The notes below the pieces were generated by a model that worked only from the letters and a program-made list of their open reading frames with translations, ran no database searches and was not told the origin of the DNA. From positions 1 to 6,933 of the forward strand of contig JAPLSD010000315.1 of assembly GCA_026398835.1 (NCBI GenBank): DNA of 6,933 nucleotides, in the 5' to 3' direction. The stretch comes from Pseudomonas sp. GTDB lineage: Bacteria > Pseudomonadota > Gammaproteobacteria > Pseudomonadales > Pseudomonadaceae. The translations under genes and the position numbers were made by a program. Shown piece after piece: positions 1 through 5,825 of the stretch (position 1 is the first letter of the stretch; each line of letters starts with the position of its first letter).

Positions 1-1041
1 CAACGCTTCTTCGAACGGGCCGAAATCAAGAACGCCATGGCCTACCTGCGCTTGCTCGAAGGTCGCGGCAACGATGCAGCGCTGGAGCGGGTGATCAACA
101 TCCCGGCCCGTGGCATCGGCGAGAAAACCGTCGAAGCGATCCGCGAGCACGCCCGCCACAGCGATGTATCGATGTGGGAAGCGATGCGTCTGCTGGTCGC
201 CAATAAAGGCCTGACCGGTCGTGCGGCTGGCGCCCTTGGGGTGTTTGTCGAGCTGATCGAGAACCTCGCGGCCAAAACCGTGGACATGCCATTGCACCTG
301 ATGACTCAGACGGTCATCGAACAGTCCGGTTTGATCGCCTACCACGAGGCGGAAAAAGGCGAGAAAGGTCAGGCTCGGGTAGAAAACCTTGAGGAACTGG
401 TCAGTGCCGCGCGCAACTTCGAGAACGCCGAAGAGGACGCCGAGCTGTCGCCGCTTGCAGCCTTCCTGGGCCACGCGTCGCTGGAATCTGGCGACACTCA
501 GGCCGACGAGCACGAAGACAGCATTCAGCTGATGACGCTGCACAGCGCCAAGGGCCTGGAATTCCCTTATGTGTTCCTGGTGGGCATGGAAGAAGGCCTG
601 TTCCCGCACAAGATGAGCCTGGAAGAACCTGGCCGTCTGGAAGAGGAACGCCGTCTGGCCTACGTGGGCATCACCCGGGCAATGCAGAATCTGGTGATGA
701 CCTACGCTGAAACCCGTCGCCTGTACGGCAGCGAGACCTACAACAAGGTTTCACGCTTCGTACGCGAAGTGCCGAAAGGCCTTATCCAGGAAGTGCGACT
801 GTCCAACAGCGTCAGCCGACCGTTCGGCGGCGGCCAGAAGCAAAGCTCAAGCAGCCTGTTCAGCGGCACCGAGATCCCGGAAACTGCGTTCAGCCTCGGC
901 CAGCAGGTGCGGCACTCGGTATTCGGCGACGGGGTGATCCTCAACTTCGAAGGCGCCGGCGCTCAGGCACGGGTCCAGGTGAACTTCAGCGAAGGCAGCA
1001 AGTGGCTGATGCTGGGCTACGCCAAACTGGAAGCAGTCTGA
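1..1041 (+). CDS. uvrD: DNA helicase II UvrD, C-terminal part (5' end outside window)
   Basis: ATP-dependent 3'-5' superfamily 1A helicase that unwinds DNA during nucleotide excision repair and methyl-directed mismatch repair in the cytoplasm. The reading frame is open from base 1, so the 346 residues seen are roughly the second half of a protein usually a little over 700 residues long. Visible in order: a motif IV-type segment at residues 2-9 (RFFERAEI); the 2B region; motif V at about 175-196 (IQLMTLHSAKGLEFPYVFLV); motif VI at about 213-230 (LEEERRLAYVGITRA); a low-complexity Gly/Ser/Gln linker at about 273-290; and a C-terminal Tudor-like module from about 299 to the end (GQQVRHSVFGDGVILNFEG). 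That C-terminal module separates UvrD/PcrA from Rep. The Walker A part lies off the window. The internal ATG at 37 is not the real start. The EamA gene follows after 20 bp. Confidence 0.97.
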   Translation, partial: QRFFERAEIKNAMAYLRLLEGRGNDAALERVINIPARGIGEKTVEAIREHARHSDVSMWEAMRLLVANKGLTGRAAGALGVFVELIENLAAKTVDMPLHLMTQTVIEQSGLIAYHEAEKGEKGQARVENLEELVSAARNFENAEEDAELSPLAAFLGHASLESGDTQADEHEDSIQLMTLHSAKGLEFPYVFLVGMEEGLFPHKMSLEEPGRLEEERRLAYVGITRAMQNLVMTYAETRRLYGSETYNKVSRFVREVPKGLIQEVRLSNSVSRPFGGGQKQSSSSLFSGTEIPETAFSLGQQVRHSVFGDGVILNFEGAGAQARVQVNFSEGSKWLMLGYAKLEAV

Positions 1042-1061
1042 CTGCATAAGGGCATAAAAAC

Positions 1062-1502
1062 ATGGGCTCAGGCTTTTTCTCTTCCTGGACATTCTGGGCC
1101 CTGCTTTCGGCGGCGTTCGCTGCCATGACGGCGATCTTTGCCAAAATCGGCATCGAAAACGTCAACTCCGACTTCGCCACCCTGCTACGCACCGTGGTGG
1201 TATTGGTCAGCCTGGCCTTGATTTTGTACGCCACGGGCCAATATCAGTCATTAGGATCGATCTCGGCCAAGAGCTACCTGTTTCTGTTGCTGTCGGGACT
1301 TGCAACGGGCGCCTCATGGATTTGCTACTTCCGCGCACTGAAGCTCGGGCCCGCGTCGCTGGTAGCCCCGGTGGACAAGCTCAGCGTGGTGCTCGTGGCG
1401 GTGCTCGGGGTGATCCTGCTGGGTGAAAAGCTCGATCTGCGCCAATGGGGCGGGATCGGCCTGATCACGGCCGGGGTGGTCATGCTGGCGCTGCGACGTT
1501 AA
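1062..1502 (+). CDS. Half-size EamA/DMT-family membrane protein
   Basis: Inner-membrane protein of the drug/metabolite transporter superfamily; the substrate cannot be told from sequence. It has 146 residues with about five predicted membrane helices (roughly residues 8-29, 39-59, 71-92, 99-121 and 128-144), so it holds only one EamA repeat, whereas classical DMT exporters have two repeats and ten helices. The last part carries the family pattern: a YFRALKLGP stretch (about 89-97), then APVDKLSVVLV (102-112), a GE pair after helix 4 (121-122), and a final glycine-rich helix ending in LALRR. Single-repeat members are known and presumably work as dimers (inference). The start ATG at 1062 has a purine-rich AAGGG about nine bases upstream. 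With only 20 bp after uvrD and no terminator between them, it is probably read through from uvrD; a functional link is not implied. Confidence 0.88.
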   Translation: MGSGFFSSWTFWALLSAAFAAMTAIFAKIGIENVNSDFATLLRTVVVLVSLALILYATGQYQSLGSISAKSYLFLLLSGLATGASWICYFRALKLGPASLVAPVDKLSVVLVAVLGVILLGEKLDLRQWGGIGLITAGVVMLALRR

Positions 1503-1681
1503 GCAGCCCTCCTGCAGAACTTATCCATTCATCCTACAGACCAAAGTTAACAGGCCTTATTGCGCTGATTGAAGCTGAACGAAACCTGTCAGGCAAAAGC
1601 CCGAAACACTCTGCCGCTAGCCAGTAACACTTCAGCTGTGCAACATGGCGCGCGTGCCATCCACAAATGGGAATTCCCTAT
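1503..1681. other. Intergenic region before the Tim44-like gene
   Basis: This 179-bp stretch holds no credible gene and no strong -35/-10 pair. It does contain two short inverted repeats just before the next start codon. ATGGC (1645-1649) pairs with GCCAT (1656-1660) around a GCGCGT loop, and GGGAATTCCC (1669-1678) is a perfect 10-bp palindrome overlapping the ribosome-binding region. No clear intrinsic terminator follows the upstream EamA gene, so the transcript boundary between the two genes cannot be fixed from sequence. Confidence 0.5.
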
Positions 1682-2557
1682 ATGAAACGTTTTCTTAGCA
1701 TCGCCATGGCGTTGTGCATCGGCCTGACGATGAGCCTCGACGCCAACGCCAAGCGCTTTGGTGGCGGCAAAAGCGTCGGTTCTGCGCCGACCCACCAGAC
1801 TAGCCAGATGGCCCCGTCCTCTTCGGGCATGGGCTCTGCGGCCGCGACCGCAGGGGCTGCCGGTGCTGCCGGTGCTGCCGCCAAGGCTGGCGGTGCTTCG
1901 CGCTGGCTCGGTCCTCTGGCCGGTATCGCTGCCGGTGGCCTGCTGGCCTCCATGTTCATGGGCGGCGGCTTCCAGGGCATGCAGATCTTCGACATCCTGA
2001 TCATGGCGGTCATCGCCTTCCTGATCTTCCGCTTCATTGCCGCTCGTCGCCGCAAGCAACAAGAGCACATGGCTCCAGCTGGCCACGCACCGATGCAACG
2101 TGAAGTATTCGAGCAAAAACCCGCTTCGGGTTCGATCTTCGGTGGTTCGGCAGCACCTGCCGCCGTTCGTCCGGTGATCAACGCACCAGCCTGGTTCAAC
2201 GAAGAGCGCTTCGTTGAAGCGGCGCGCAACCACTTCCAGTCCCTGCAACAGCACTGGGACGCCAACGAAATGGACAAGATTGCCGAGTTCGTGACCCCGC
2301 AGCTGCTGGAGTTCCTGAAAAAGGAACGTGCCGATCTGGGCGACGGTTTCCAGTCCACCTACATTGATAACCTCAATGTGCAACTGGACGGCGTGGATGA
2401 TCGCGCCGACAAGACCGTCGCTACCCTGACCTTCAGCGGCGTGTCGAAAAACTCGCGTTTCGACCAGGGCGAAGTCTTCAGCGAAAGCTGGAACATGGAG
2501 CGTCCTCAGGGCGACAATCAGCCATGGCTGGTTGCAGGTATCCGCCAAAACGGCTGA
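1682..2557 (+). CDS. Tim44-like domain protein, exported or membrane-anchored
   Basis: A 291-residue protein of the bacterial Tim44-like family, whose role is unknown; mitochondrial Tim44 is part of the inner-membrane protein import motor. Residues 1-23 form a signal peptide (MKRFLSIAMA..., cleavage plausible after ANA). Next comes the KRFGGGKSVG stretch typical of the family, then a Gly/Ala/Ser-rich linker with an in-frame GAA triplet repeat (58-66). A hydrophobic block (about 76-95) is followed by a strong membrane helix (about 103-120) capped by ARRRK, and then a hydrophilic linker. The Tim44/MBA1-like globular domain spans about 168-291 and ends in WLVAGIRQNG. I chose ATG 1682 because it gives a canonical signal peptide; the in-frame ATG at 1667 would add five residues (MGIPY). 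A strong terminator lies about 30 bp downstream, so the gene is the last of its transcript. 'Import motor' should not be read into the name. Confidence 0.9.
   Translation: MKRFLSIAMALCIGLTMSLDANAKRFGGGKSVGSAPTHQTSQMAPSSSGMGSAAATAGAAGAAGAAAKAGGASRWLGPLAGIAAGGLLASMFMGGGFQGMQIFDILIMAVIAFLIFRFIAARRRKQQEHMAPAGHAPMQREVFEQKPASGSIFGGSAAPAAVRPVINAPAWFNEERFVEAARNHFQSLQQHWDANEMDKIAEFVTPQLLEFLKKERADLGDGFQSTYIDNLNVQLDGVDDRADKTVATLTFSGVSKNSRFDQGEVFSESWNMERPQGDNQPWLVAGIRQNG
1853..1879 (+). repeat. Three in-frame 9-bp tandem repeats
   Basis: GGGGCTGCC followed by two copies of GGTGCTGCC encode Gly-Ala-Ala three times inside the flexible linker of the Tim44-like protein. The unit length is a multiple of three, so gain or loss of a copy would only change linker length. 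Confidence 0.85.
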
Positions 2558-2588
2558 TCCCACGCTCTGCGTTGAGCATGTTGAAACA

Positions 2589-2620
2589 AAAACCCCAGCC
2601 TCGGCTGGGGTTTTCTATTT
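2589..2620 (+). terminator. Intrinsic terminator of the Tim44-like gene
   Basis: AAAACCCCAG (2589-2598) plus C2599 pairs perfectly with G2604 plus CTGGGGTTTT (2605-2614) around a CTCG tetraloop. The 11-bp stem has a GC-rich upper half, and the T-rich run continues to 2620 (TTTTCTATTT). Because the lower stem is A/T on both sides it could also work on the other strand, but no gene approaches from that side. Confidence 0.93.
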
Positions 2621-2625
2621 CACGG

Positions 2626-2653
2626 TTGCACTTATAGCGAGCTACTGTATAAA
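2626..2653 (+). promoter_or_regulatory. Putative sigma70 promoter for the SMI1/KNR4 gene
   Basis: TTGCAC (2626-2631) and TATAAA (2648-2653) are separated by 16 bp, close to the sigma70 consensus, with a TG directly before the -10. The pair sits just after the upstream terminator and about 43 bp before the GTG start, where a promoter is expected. A second TATAAA at 2661-2666 has no matching -35. This is a pattern match only. Confidence 0.5.
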
Positions 2654-2680
2654 CCGCCCATATAAACCGCGCCATTGAGC

Positions 2681-2687
2681 AAGAGGA
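2681..2687 (+). promoter_or_regulatory. Ribosome binding site deciding a GTG start
   Basis: AAGAGGA lies eight bases before GTG 2696, an ideal Shine-Dalgarno distance. The in-frame TTG at 2675, which would add seven residues, has only ATAAACCGCGCCA upstream and no purine-rich site. This favours the shorter protein. Confidence 0.72.
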
Positions 2688-2695
2688 TTGAGGTC

Positions 2696-3103
2696 GTGGA
2701 AGAAGTCATTGAAGAACTGCGTGAAAAAAATGAACCTGTGCCGGTCCCGTTGGAACTGCCAGATGAAGATCTACTGGTGGAGATCGAAGAACAGCTGTTC
2801 ATCGACATTCCCTTTGTCTTCAAAGAATTCCTGCTGACTGTCAGCGATGTTGTCTATGGCAGCCTGGAGCCGGTAACCGTTACGGACCCACAGTCCCATA
2901 CCTATCTGCCTGAAGTGGCGGCCAACGCCTGGGACGCCGGGGTTCCTCGGGAGTTGATCCCGATCTGCCAGAATGGTGACGATTACTACTGCGTGGAAGA
3001 AGACGGCACCGTAGTGCTGTGGTCGGCCGAAGAAGAGCTGGTCACCGAAGAAACCTGGGAATCGGTATGGCATTGGGCGCGGGACGTCTGGCTGGAAAGC
3101 TGA
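2696..3103 (+). CDS. SMI1/KNR4 family protein, acidic, function unknown
   Basis: A 135-residue soluble, very acidic protein with a SMI1/KNR4 (SUKH-type) fold signature. An N-terminal Glu-rich helix (MEEVIEELREKNEPVPVPLE) is followed by the family's E..L...P..FKEFLLTVSDVVYG segment (about 30-55). A central strand region comes next (SLEPVTVTDPQSHTYLP), then the hallmark IPICQNGDDYYCVEEDGTVVLW block (about 87-108), and finally a Trp-rich end (TWESVWHWARDVWLES). SUKH proteins are best known as immunity proteins of contact-dependent toxins, but no toxin, Rhs or secretion gene lies nearby, so here it looks like a stand-alone housekeeping relative. It has its own likely promoter and stands alone between a terminator and a convergent gene. 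The start is GTG 2696, chosen on its ribosome binding site. Confidence 0.85.
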   Translation: MEEVIEELREKNEPVPVPLELPDEDLLVEIEEQLFIDIPFVFKEFLLTVSDVVYGSLEPVTVTDPQSHTYLPEVAANAWDAGVPRELIPICQNGDDYYCVEEDGTVVLWSAEEELVTEETWESVWHWARDVWLES

Positions 3104-3117
3104 TCCCGACCGCTTGA

Positions 3118-3147
3118 GCCCGCATCCAGCGCCATACTGGAGCGGGC
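3118..3147. terminator. Hairpin between convergent genes, probable bidirectional terminator
   Basis: GCCCGC (3118-3123), a bulged A (3124) and TCCAG (3125-3129) pair with CTGGA (3137-3141) and GCGGGC (3142-3147) around a seven-base loop. The stem has 11 bp with one bulge. It sits 14 bp after the SMI1/KNR4 stop and directly against the antiporter stop codon (3149-3151). Neither strand has a proper T tract after the stem, so termination efficiency is uncertain; position is the main argument. Confidence 0.6.
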
Positions 3148-3148
3148 C

Positions 3149-4912
3149 TCAGTGTTCGGCAGAATCGCTGTGGTTATCCAGGGTTTCCAACAGGGCAACC
3201 TGCATTCGCGTATGCACGCGGATAAACCAGCGCCACAGCAGCGCCGCGACCGCAGCCGCAACGACGGCAATCAGGATCAACAGCTCGGTGGTCGGCAGAA
3301 TGCTCGACGACAATGCCGCCAGCAGCAGGAAGATCACCAGCAACGACAGAATCGGTATCACCTCGGCGATTACCCTTCGCACGCGCTGCGTATGGCGCCC
3401 GGCCATATGCGCCTTCACGCCCATCTCCGCCAGCATCATCGACAACGCCTTGAGCTTGCGGTACGCGGCGATCAAAAACGGCAATGACAACAGCAACGCC
3501 CCTCCCCAGATCAACGCCTTCTGCCATCCCGGATCGCTGATCCAGCCTTGAAGATAACTGCCAATGCGCTCGGCGAAAAAACCGCCAGAGAAAAAGATCG
3601 CCATTACCAGCGCCAGATTGACCCCCACCTGTAACAAGATCCGCCGAATCATTTTCGCCAACAACGCTCCTTCACCTTGGGGCTGGATGCTGCGCAGCCA
3701 TTCACCGTACATCCCCAGCACGCGAGCCAGACGCTGCGGCATCACCGCAGCCAGCTTCAGTGACAACGGGTCGGCCGCCCGAATCAGGTACGGGGTCAGC
3801 AAGGTAGTAATCACCGATACGGCCACCGCGACCGGATAGAGGAAATCGCTGGTGACCTGCAAGGTCATGCCCAAGGCAGCAATGATAAAAGAGAACTCGC
3901 CGATCTGCGAAAGCCCCATGCCGACACGCAGTGAGGTGCGTCCGTCGTTGCCAGCGATAAAGGCGCCCAGCCCACAGGACAACATCTTGCCCAGCACCAC
4001 GGCGACGGTGATCACCGCGATCGGCCACGCATATTGCAGCAAAATCTGCGGGTCGATCATCAGGCCGATGGCGACAAAGAAGATGGCGCTGAACATGTCG
4101 CGAACCGGTTCGATCAGTCGTTCGATTTTCAGCAATTGCCGCGATTCGGCCATGATCGCACCGATCAGAAAGGCGCCCAGCACCATGCTGTATTCCAGCT
4201 TGACCACCAGCAGACAGAAGCCGAAACACAGGCCCAGCACGGTGATCAGCAGCATTTCATTGCTTTCGAATTTGGCCACATACGCCAGCAGCCGCGGCAC
4301 CAGCAGAATACCGATCACCAGGGCAACGATCATGAACAGCGAGAGCTTGCCGACTGTGGAAAATACCTCGCCGGAGCTGACAGTGCCGCTGACCGCGATG
4401 CTAGACAGCAGCGCGATGATGCCAATCCCGAGGATGTCTTCAACGATCAACACACCAAAGATCAGCTGCGCAAAACGCTGGTTTTTCATCTTCAGGTCGT
4501 TGAGGGCCTTGACGATGATGGTGGTCGAGGAAATCGCCAGAATCGCACCGAGGAATAGCGAGTCCATGGTGTTCCAGTCGAACCAGCGACCGATTTCGTA
4601 GCCGATCCAGATCATCAGCACGATTTCCAGAAACGCCGCGATAAAGGCCGTGGCGCCGACTTTGAACAACTTGCGCAGGCTGAATTCCAGGCCAAGGCAG
4701 AACATCAGAAAGATCACCCCCAGTTCCGCCAGGGTCTTGATGGTCTGCTCGTCGTGAATCAGGCCGAACGGTGGGGTGTGCGGGCCGATGATGAAACCGG
4801 CAACGATATAACCGAGCACCACCGGTTGTTTTAGCCTGTGAAAGAGAATGGTCACCACACCCGCGACCAGCATGATCACTGCCAGATCCTGAATAAAGCT
4901 GAAGGCGTGCAT
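3149..4912 (-). CDS. KefB/CPA2-type monovalent cation:proton antiporter
   Basis: An inner-membrane exchanger of 587 residues, most like bacterial K+ or Na+/H+ antiporters of the CPA2 group (PF00999); the transported ion is inferred from family only. The exchanger domain covers about residues 8-385. It includes the KQPVVLGYIVAGFIIGP entry motif (28-44), the ISSTTIIVKAL stretch (127-137), the paired acidic site VEDILGIG (157-164, Glu158-Asp159) and GMGLSQIGEFSFIIA (331-345). KefB and KefC have Gln-Asp at the paired site and a cytoplasmic RCK/TrkA-N domain. Here the C-terminus instead carries about four more hydrophobic helices (around 424-444, 467-484, 516-538 and 542-562) and a short hydrophilic tail, with no Rossmann GxGxxG motif. 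Start ATG 4912 has an AAGGAG nine bases upstream (4922-4927). The gene is monocistronic, divergent from the thioesterase. Confidence 0.92.
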   Translation of the reverse strand: MHAFSFIQDLAVIMLVAGVVTILFHRLKQPVVLGYIVAGFIIGPHTPPFGLIHDEQTIKTLAELGVIFLMFCLGLEFSLRKLFKVGATAFIAAFLEIVLMIWIGYEIGRWFDWNTMDSLFLGAILAISSTTIIVKALNDLKMKNQRFAQLIFGVLIVEDILGIGIIALLSSIAVSGTVSSGEVFSTVGKLSLFMIVALVIGILLVPRLLAYVAKFESNEMLLITVLGLCFGFCLLVVKLEYSMVLGAFLIGAIMAESRQLLKIERLIEPVRDMFSAIFFVAIGLMIDPQILLQYAWPIAVITVAVVLGKMLSCGLGAFIAGNDGRTSLRVGMGLSQIGEFSFIIAALGMTLQVTSDFLYPVAVAVSVITTLLTPYLIRAADPLSLKLAAVMPQRLARVLGMYGEWLRSIQPQGEGALLAKMIRRILLQVGVNLALVMAIFFSGGFFAERIGSYLQGWISDPGWQKALIWGGALLLSLPFLIAAYRKLKALSMMLAEMGVKAHMAGRHTQRVRRVIAEVIPILSLLVIFLLLAALSSSILPTTELLILIAVVAAAVAALLWRWFIRVHTRMQVALLETLDNHSDSAEH

Positions 4913-4993
4913 GGTGTGGGGCTCCTTGGGTATGTTCTGACGCGTTGCTCAACCACCACGACGACAACAAGGGCCTGATTGAGCTGAGTACAA

Positions 4994-5089
4994 ATCTGTT
5001 TTCCACGTAGGAAATGCCCTTGAATCGGGCTTTTGAAGGGTAACACCGCGACTTCCGACAGAAAGGCGGTGCAATATATGGAAACAGAT
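4994..5089. other. Foldable segment in the divergent intergenic region
   Basis: The 294 bp between the antiporter (4912) and the thioesterase (5207) hold no gene. ATCTGTTTTCCA (4994-5005) pairs with TGGAAACAGAT (5079-5089), with one bulged T, and encloses two smaller hairpins. The first pairs CCCTT (5017-5021) with AAGGG (5036-5040). The second pairs CACCGC (5044-5049) with GCGGTG (5066-5071) and extends inward through CTT/AAG (5052-5054/5063-5065) past a GA bulge. A competing local hairpin is TTTCC (5000-5004) with GGAAA (5010-5014). It could be a structured leader of either divergent gene, a protein binding region, or chance. No good promoter elements were found on either strand. Confidence 0.3.
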
Positions 5090-5206
5090 CGATTCGGGCG
5101 TGACGGCCGCCACAAGCGCAGCGTCCCGTTAACGATGGTTTTGAAAAAGTAACCAAGCGCCCGCAGAGGTGCTCCCGTAATCCCTGCCTAGAACCGTGAG
5201 TGTGCT

Positions 5207-5689
5207 ATGGAACCCGGAAACGCCCAGCTGTCGATGACGGTATTGATGACCCCCGACATGGCCAACTTCTCTGGCAATGTCCACGGCGGCACCCTGCTCA
5301 AGTATCTCGACGAAGTCGCCTACGCCTGCGCCAGCCGTTACGCCGGACGCTATGTGGTCACCCTGTCAGTGGATCAGGTGATCTTCCGTGAGCCGATCCA
5401 TGTCGGCGAACTGGTGACCTTTCTCGCGTCGGTTAACTACACCGGCAACACATCAATGGAGGTGGGGATCAAGGTGGTGACGGAGAATATTCGTGAGCGC
5501 TCGGTGCGCCACACCAATAGCTGCTTTTTCACCATGGTCGCAGTCGACGACCAACGCAAACCCACCGTCGTCCCACAGCTTCAGCCTCACAACAGCGAAG
5601 ACAAACGTCGGTTCATCCAGGCCAAGCAACGCCGACAGATCCGCCAGGAGCTGGAAAAGCGTTATCAGGAAATCAAGGCGGATGCCTGA
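5207..5689 (+). CDS. Acyl-CoA thioesterase, hot-dog fold
   Basis: A cytoplasmic hydrolase of 160 residues that cleaves acyl-CoA to free acid and CoA; chain-length preference is not readable from sequence. It belongs to the acyl-CoA hydrolase group that includes YciA and the eukaryotic ACOT/BFIT repeats. Residues 17-38 carry the signature DMANFSGNVHGGTLLKYLDE, with Asn24 and Asp35 as likely active-site residues. The strand VVTLSVDQVIFREPIHVGEL (50-69) and the NTSMEVGIKV strand (81-90) complete the single hot-dog domain. The basic tail after about 127 (EDKRRFIQAKQRRQIRQELE) is a helical extension common in this group. Full-length enzymes are oligomers. The start ATG 5207 has only a weak GTGAG site six bases upstream. 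No partner gene is co-directional. Confidence 0.92.
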   Translation: MEPGNAQLSMTVLMTPDMANFSGNVHGGTLLKYLDEVAYACASRYAGRYVVTLSVDQVIFREPIHVGELVTFLASVNYTGNTSMEVGIKVVTENIRERSVRHTNSCFFTMVAVDDQRKPTVVPQLQPHNSEDKRRFIQAKQRRQIRQELEKRYQEIKADA

Positions 5690-5727
5690 GGTATACCGTC
5701 TGTCTGGCGTCGCTCTTTAGATAGCCT

Positions 5728-5820
5728 TCGCGGGCAAGTCGGATCGCCGCACCGCTCGCTCCTACAACGGCTTGCACAAAGCCAAGGAGCGAGCGGTGCG
5801 GCGATCCGACTTGCCCGCGA
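5728..5820. repeat. REP-like palindrome, perfect 36-nt arms (possible bidirectional terminator)
   Basis: The left arm (5728-5763) and right arm (5785-5820) are exact reverse complements over 36 bases, separated by 21 bases. That loop holds a further 5-bp stem, GGCTT (5769-5773) with AAGCC (5779-5783). The outer ends carry CGCGGGCAAG and CTTGCCCGCG, and the inner ends CGCTCCT and AGGAGCG, which match the common Pseudomonas REP/BIME core. A block between these ends (around GGTGCGGCGATCCGA) makes the element longer than the usual REP. It starts 39 bp after the thioesterase stop and ends 5 bp from the pdxY stop, so it probably ends both transcripts. Confidence 0.88.
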
Positions 5821-5825
5821 TAGGT

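Noticed and set aside
1517..1546. GAACTT box resembling an AlgU/RpoE -35 upstream of the Tim44-like gene
   Set aside because: No TCTGA-like -10 is found at 16-17 bp; the nearest CCAAA is at 18 bp and matches poorly. One hexamer is not enough.
1589..2563. 324-codon open frame on the minus strand opposite the Tim44-like gene
   Set aside because: Its translation is rich in His, Arg and Gly with no domain pattern, and it mirrors a well-supported gene. Long antisense frames are expected in GC-rich codon-biased DNA.
2675..2695. TTG 2675 as start of the SMI1/KNR4 gene
   Set aside because: It has no ribosome binding site, while GTG 2696 has AAGAGGA at eight bases.
3852..4601. 249-codon plus-strand frame opposite the antiporter
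   Set aside because: It is low-complexity (Ser, Thr, Ile, Arg), has no ribosome binding site and no family resemblance. The antiporter frame on the other strand is intact along the whole stretch.
5016..5034. GCCC...GGGC hairpin followed by TTTT, as an attenuator-like terminator
   Set aside because: The stem is only 4 bp with a 7-base loop and a four-T tail, too weak to propose by itself.
5071..5080. AATATATG as a -10 element in the divergent intergenic region
   Set aside because: No acceptable -35 is found at 16-18 bp on either strand.
4440..5156. 238-codon minus-strand frame extending from the antiporter into the intergenic region
   Set aside because: Most of it is the antiporter sequence in a wrong frame. 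The part beyond 4912 has no recognisable domain, and the antiporter start at 4912 has a good AAGGAG site.
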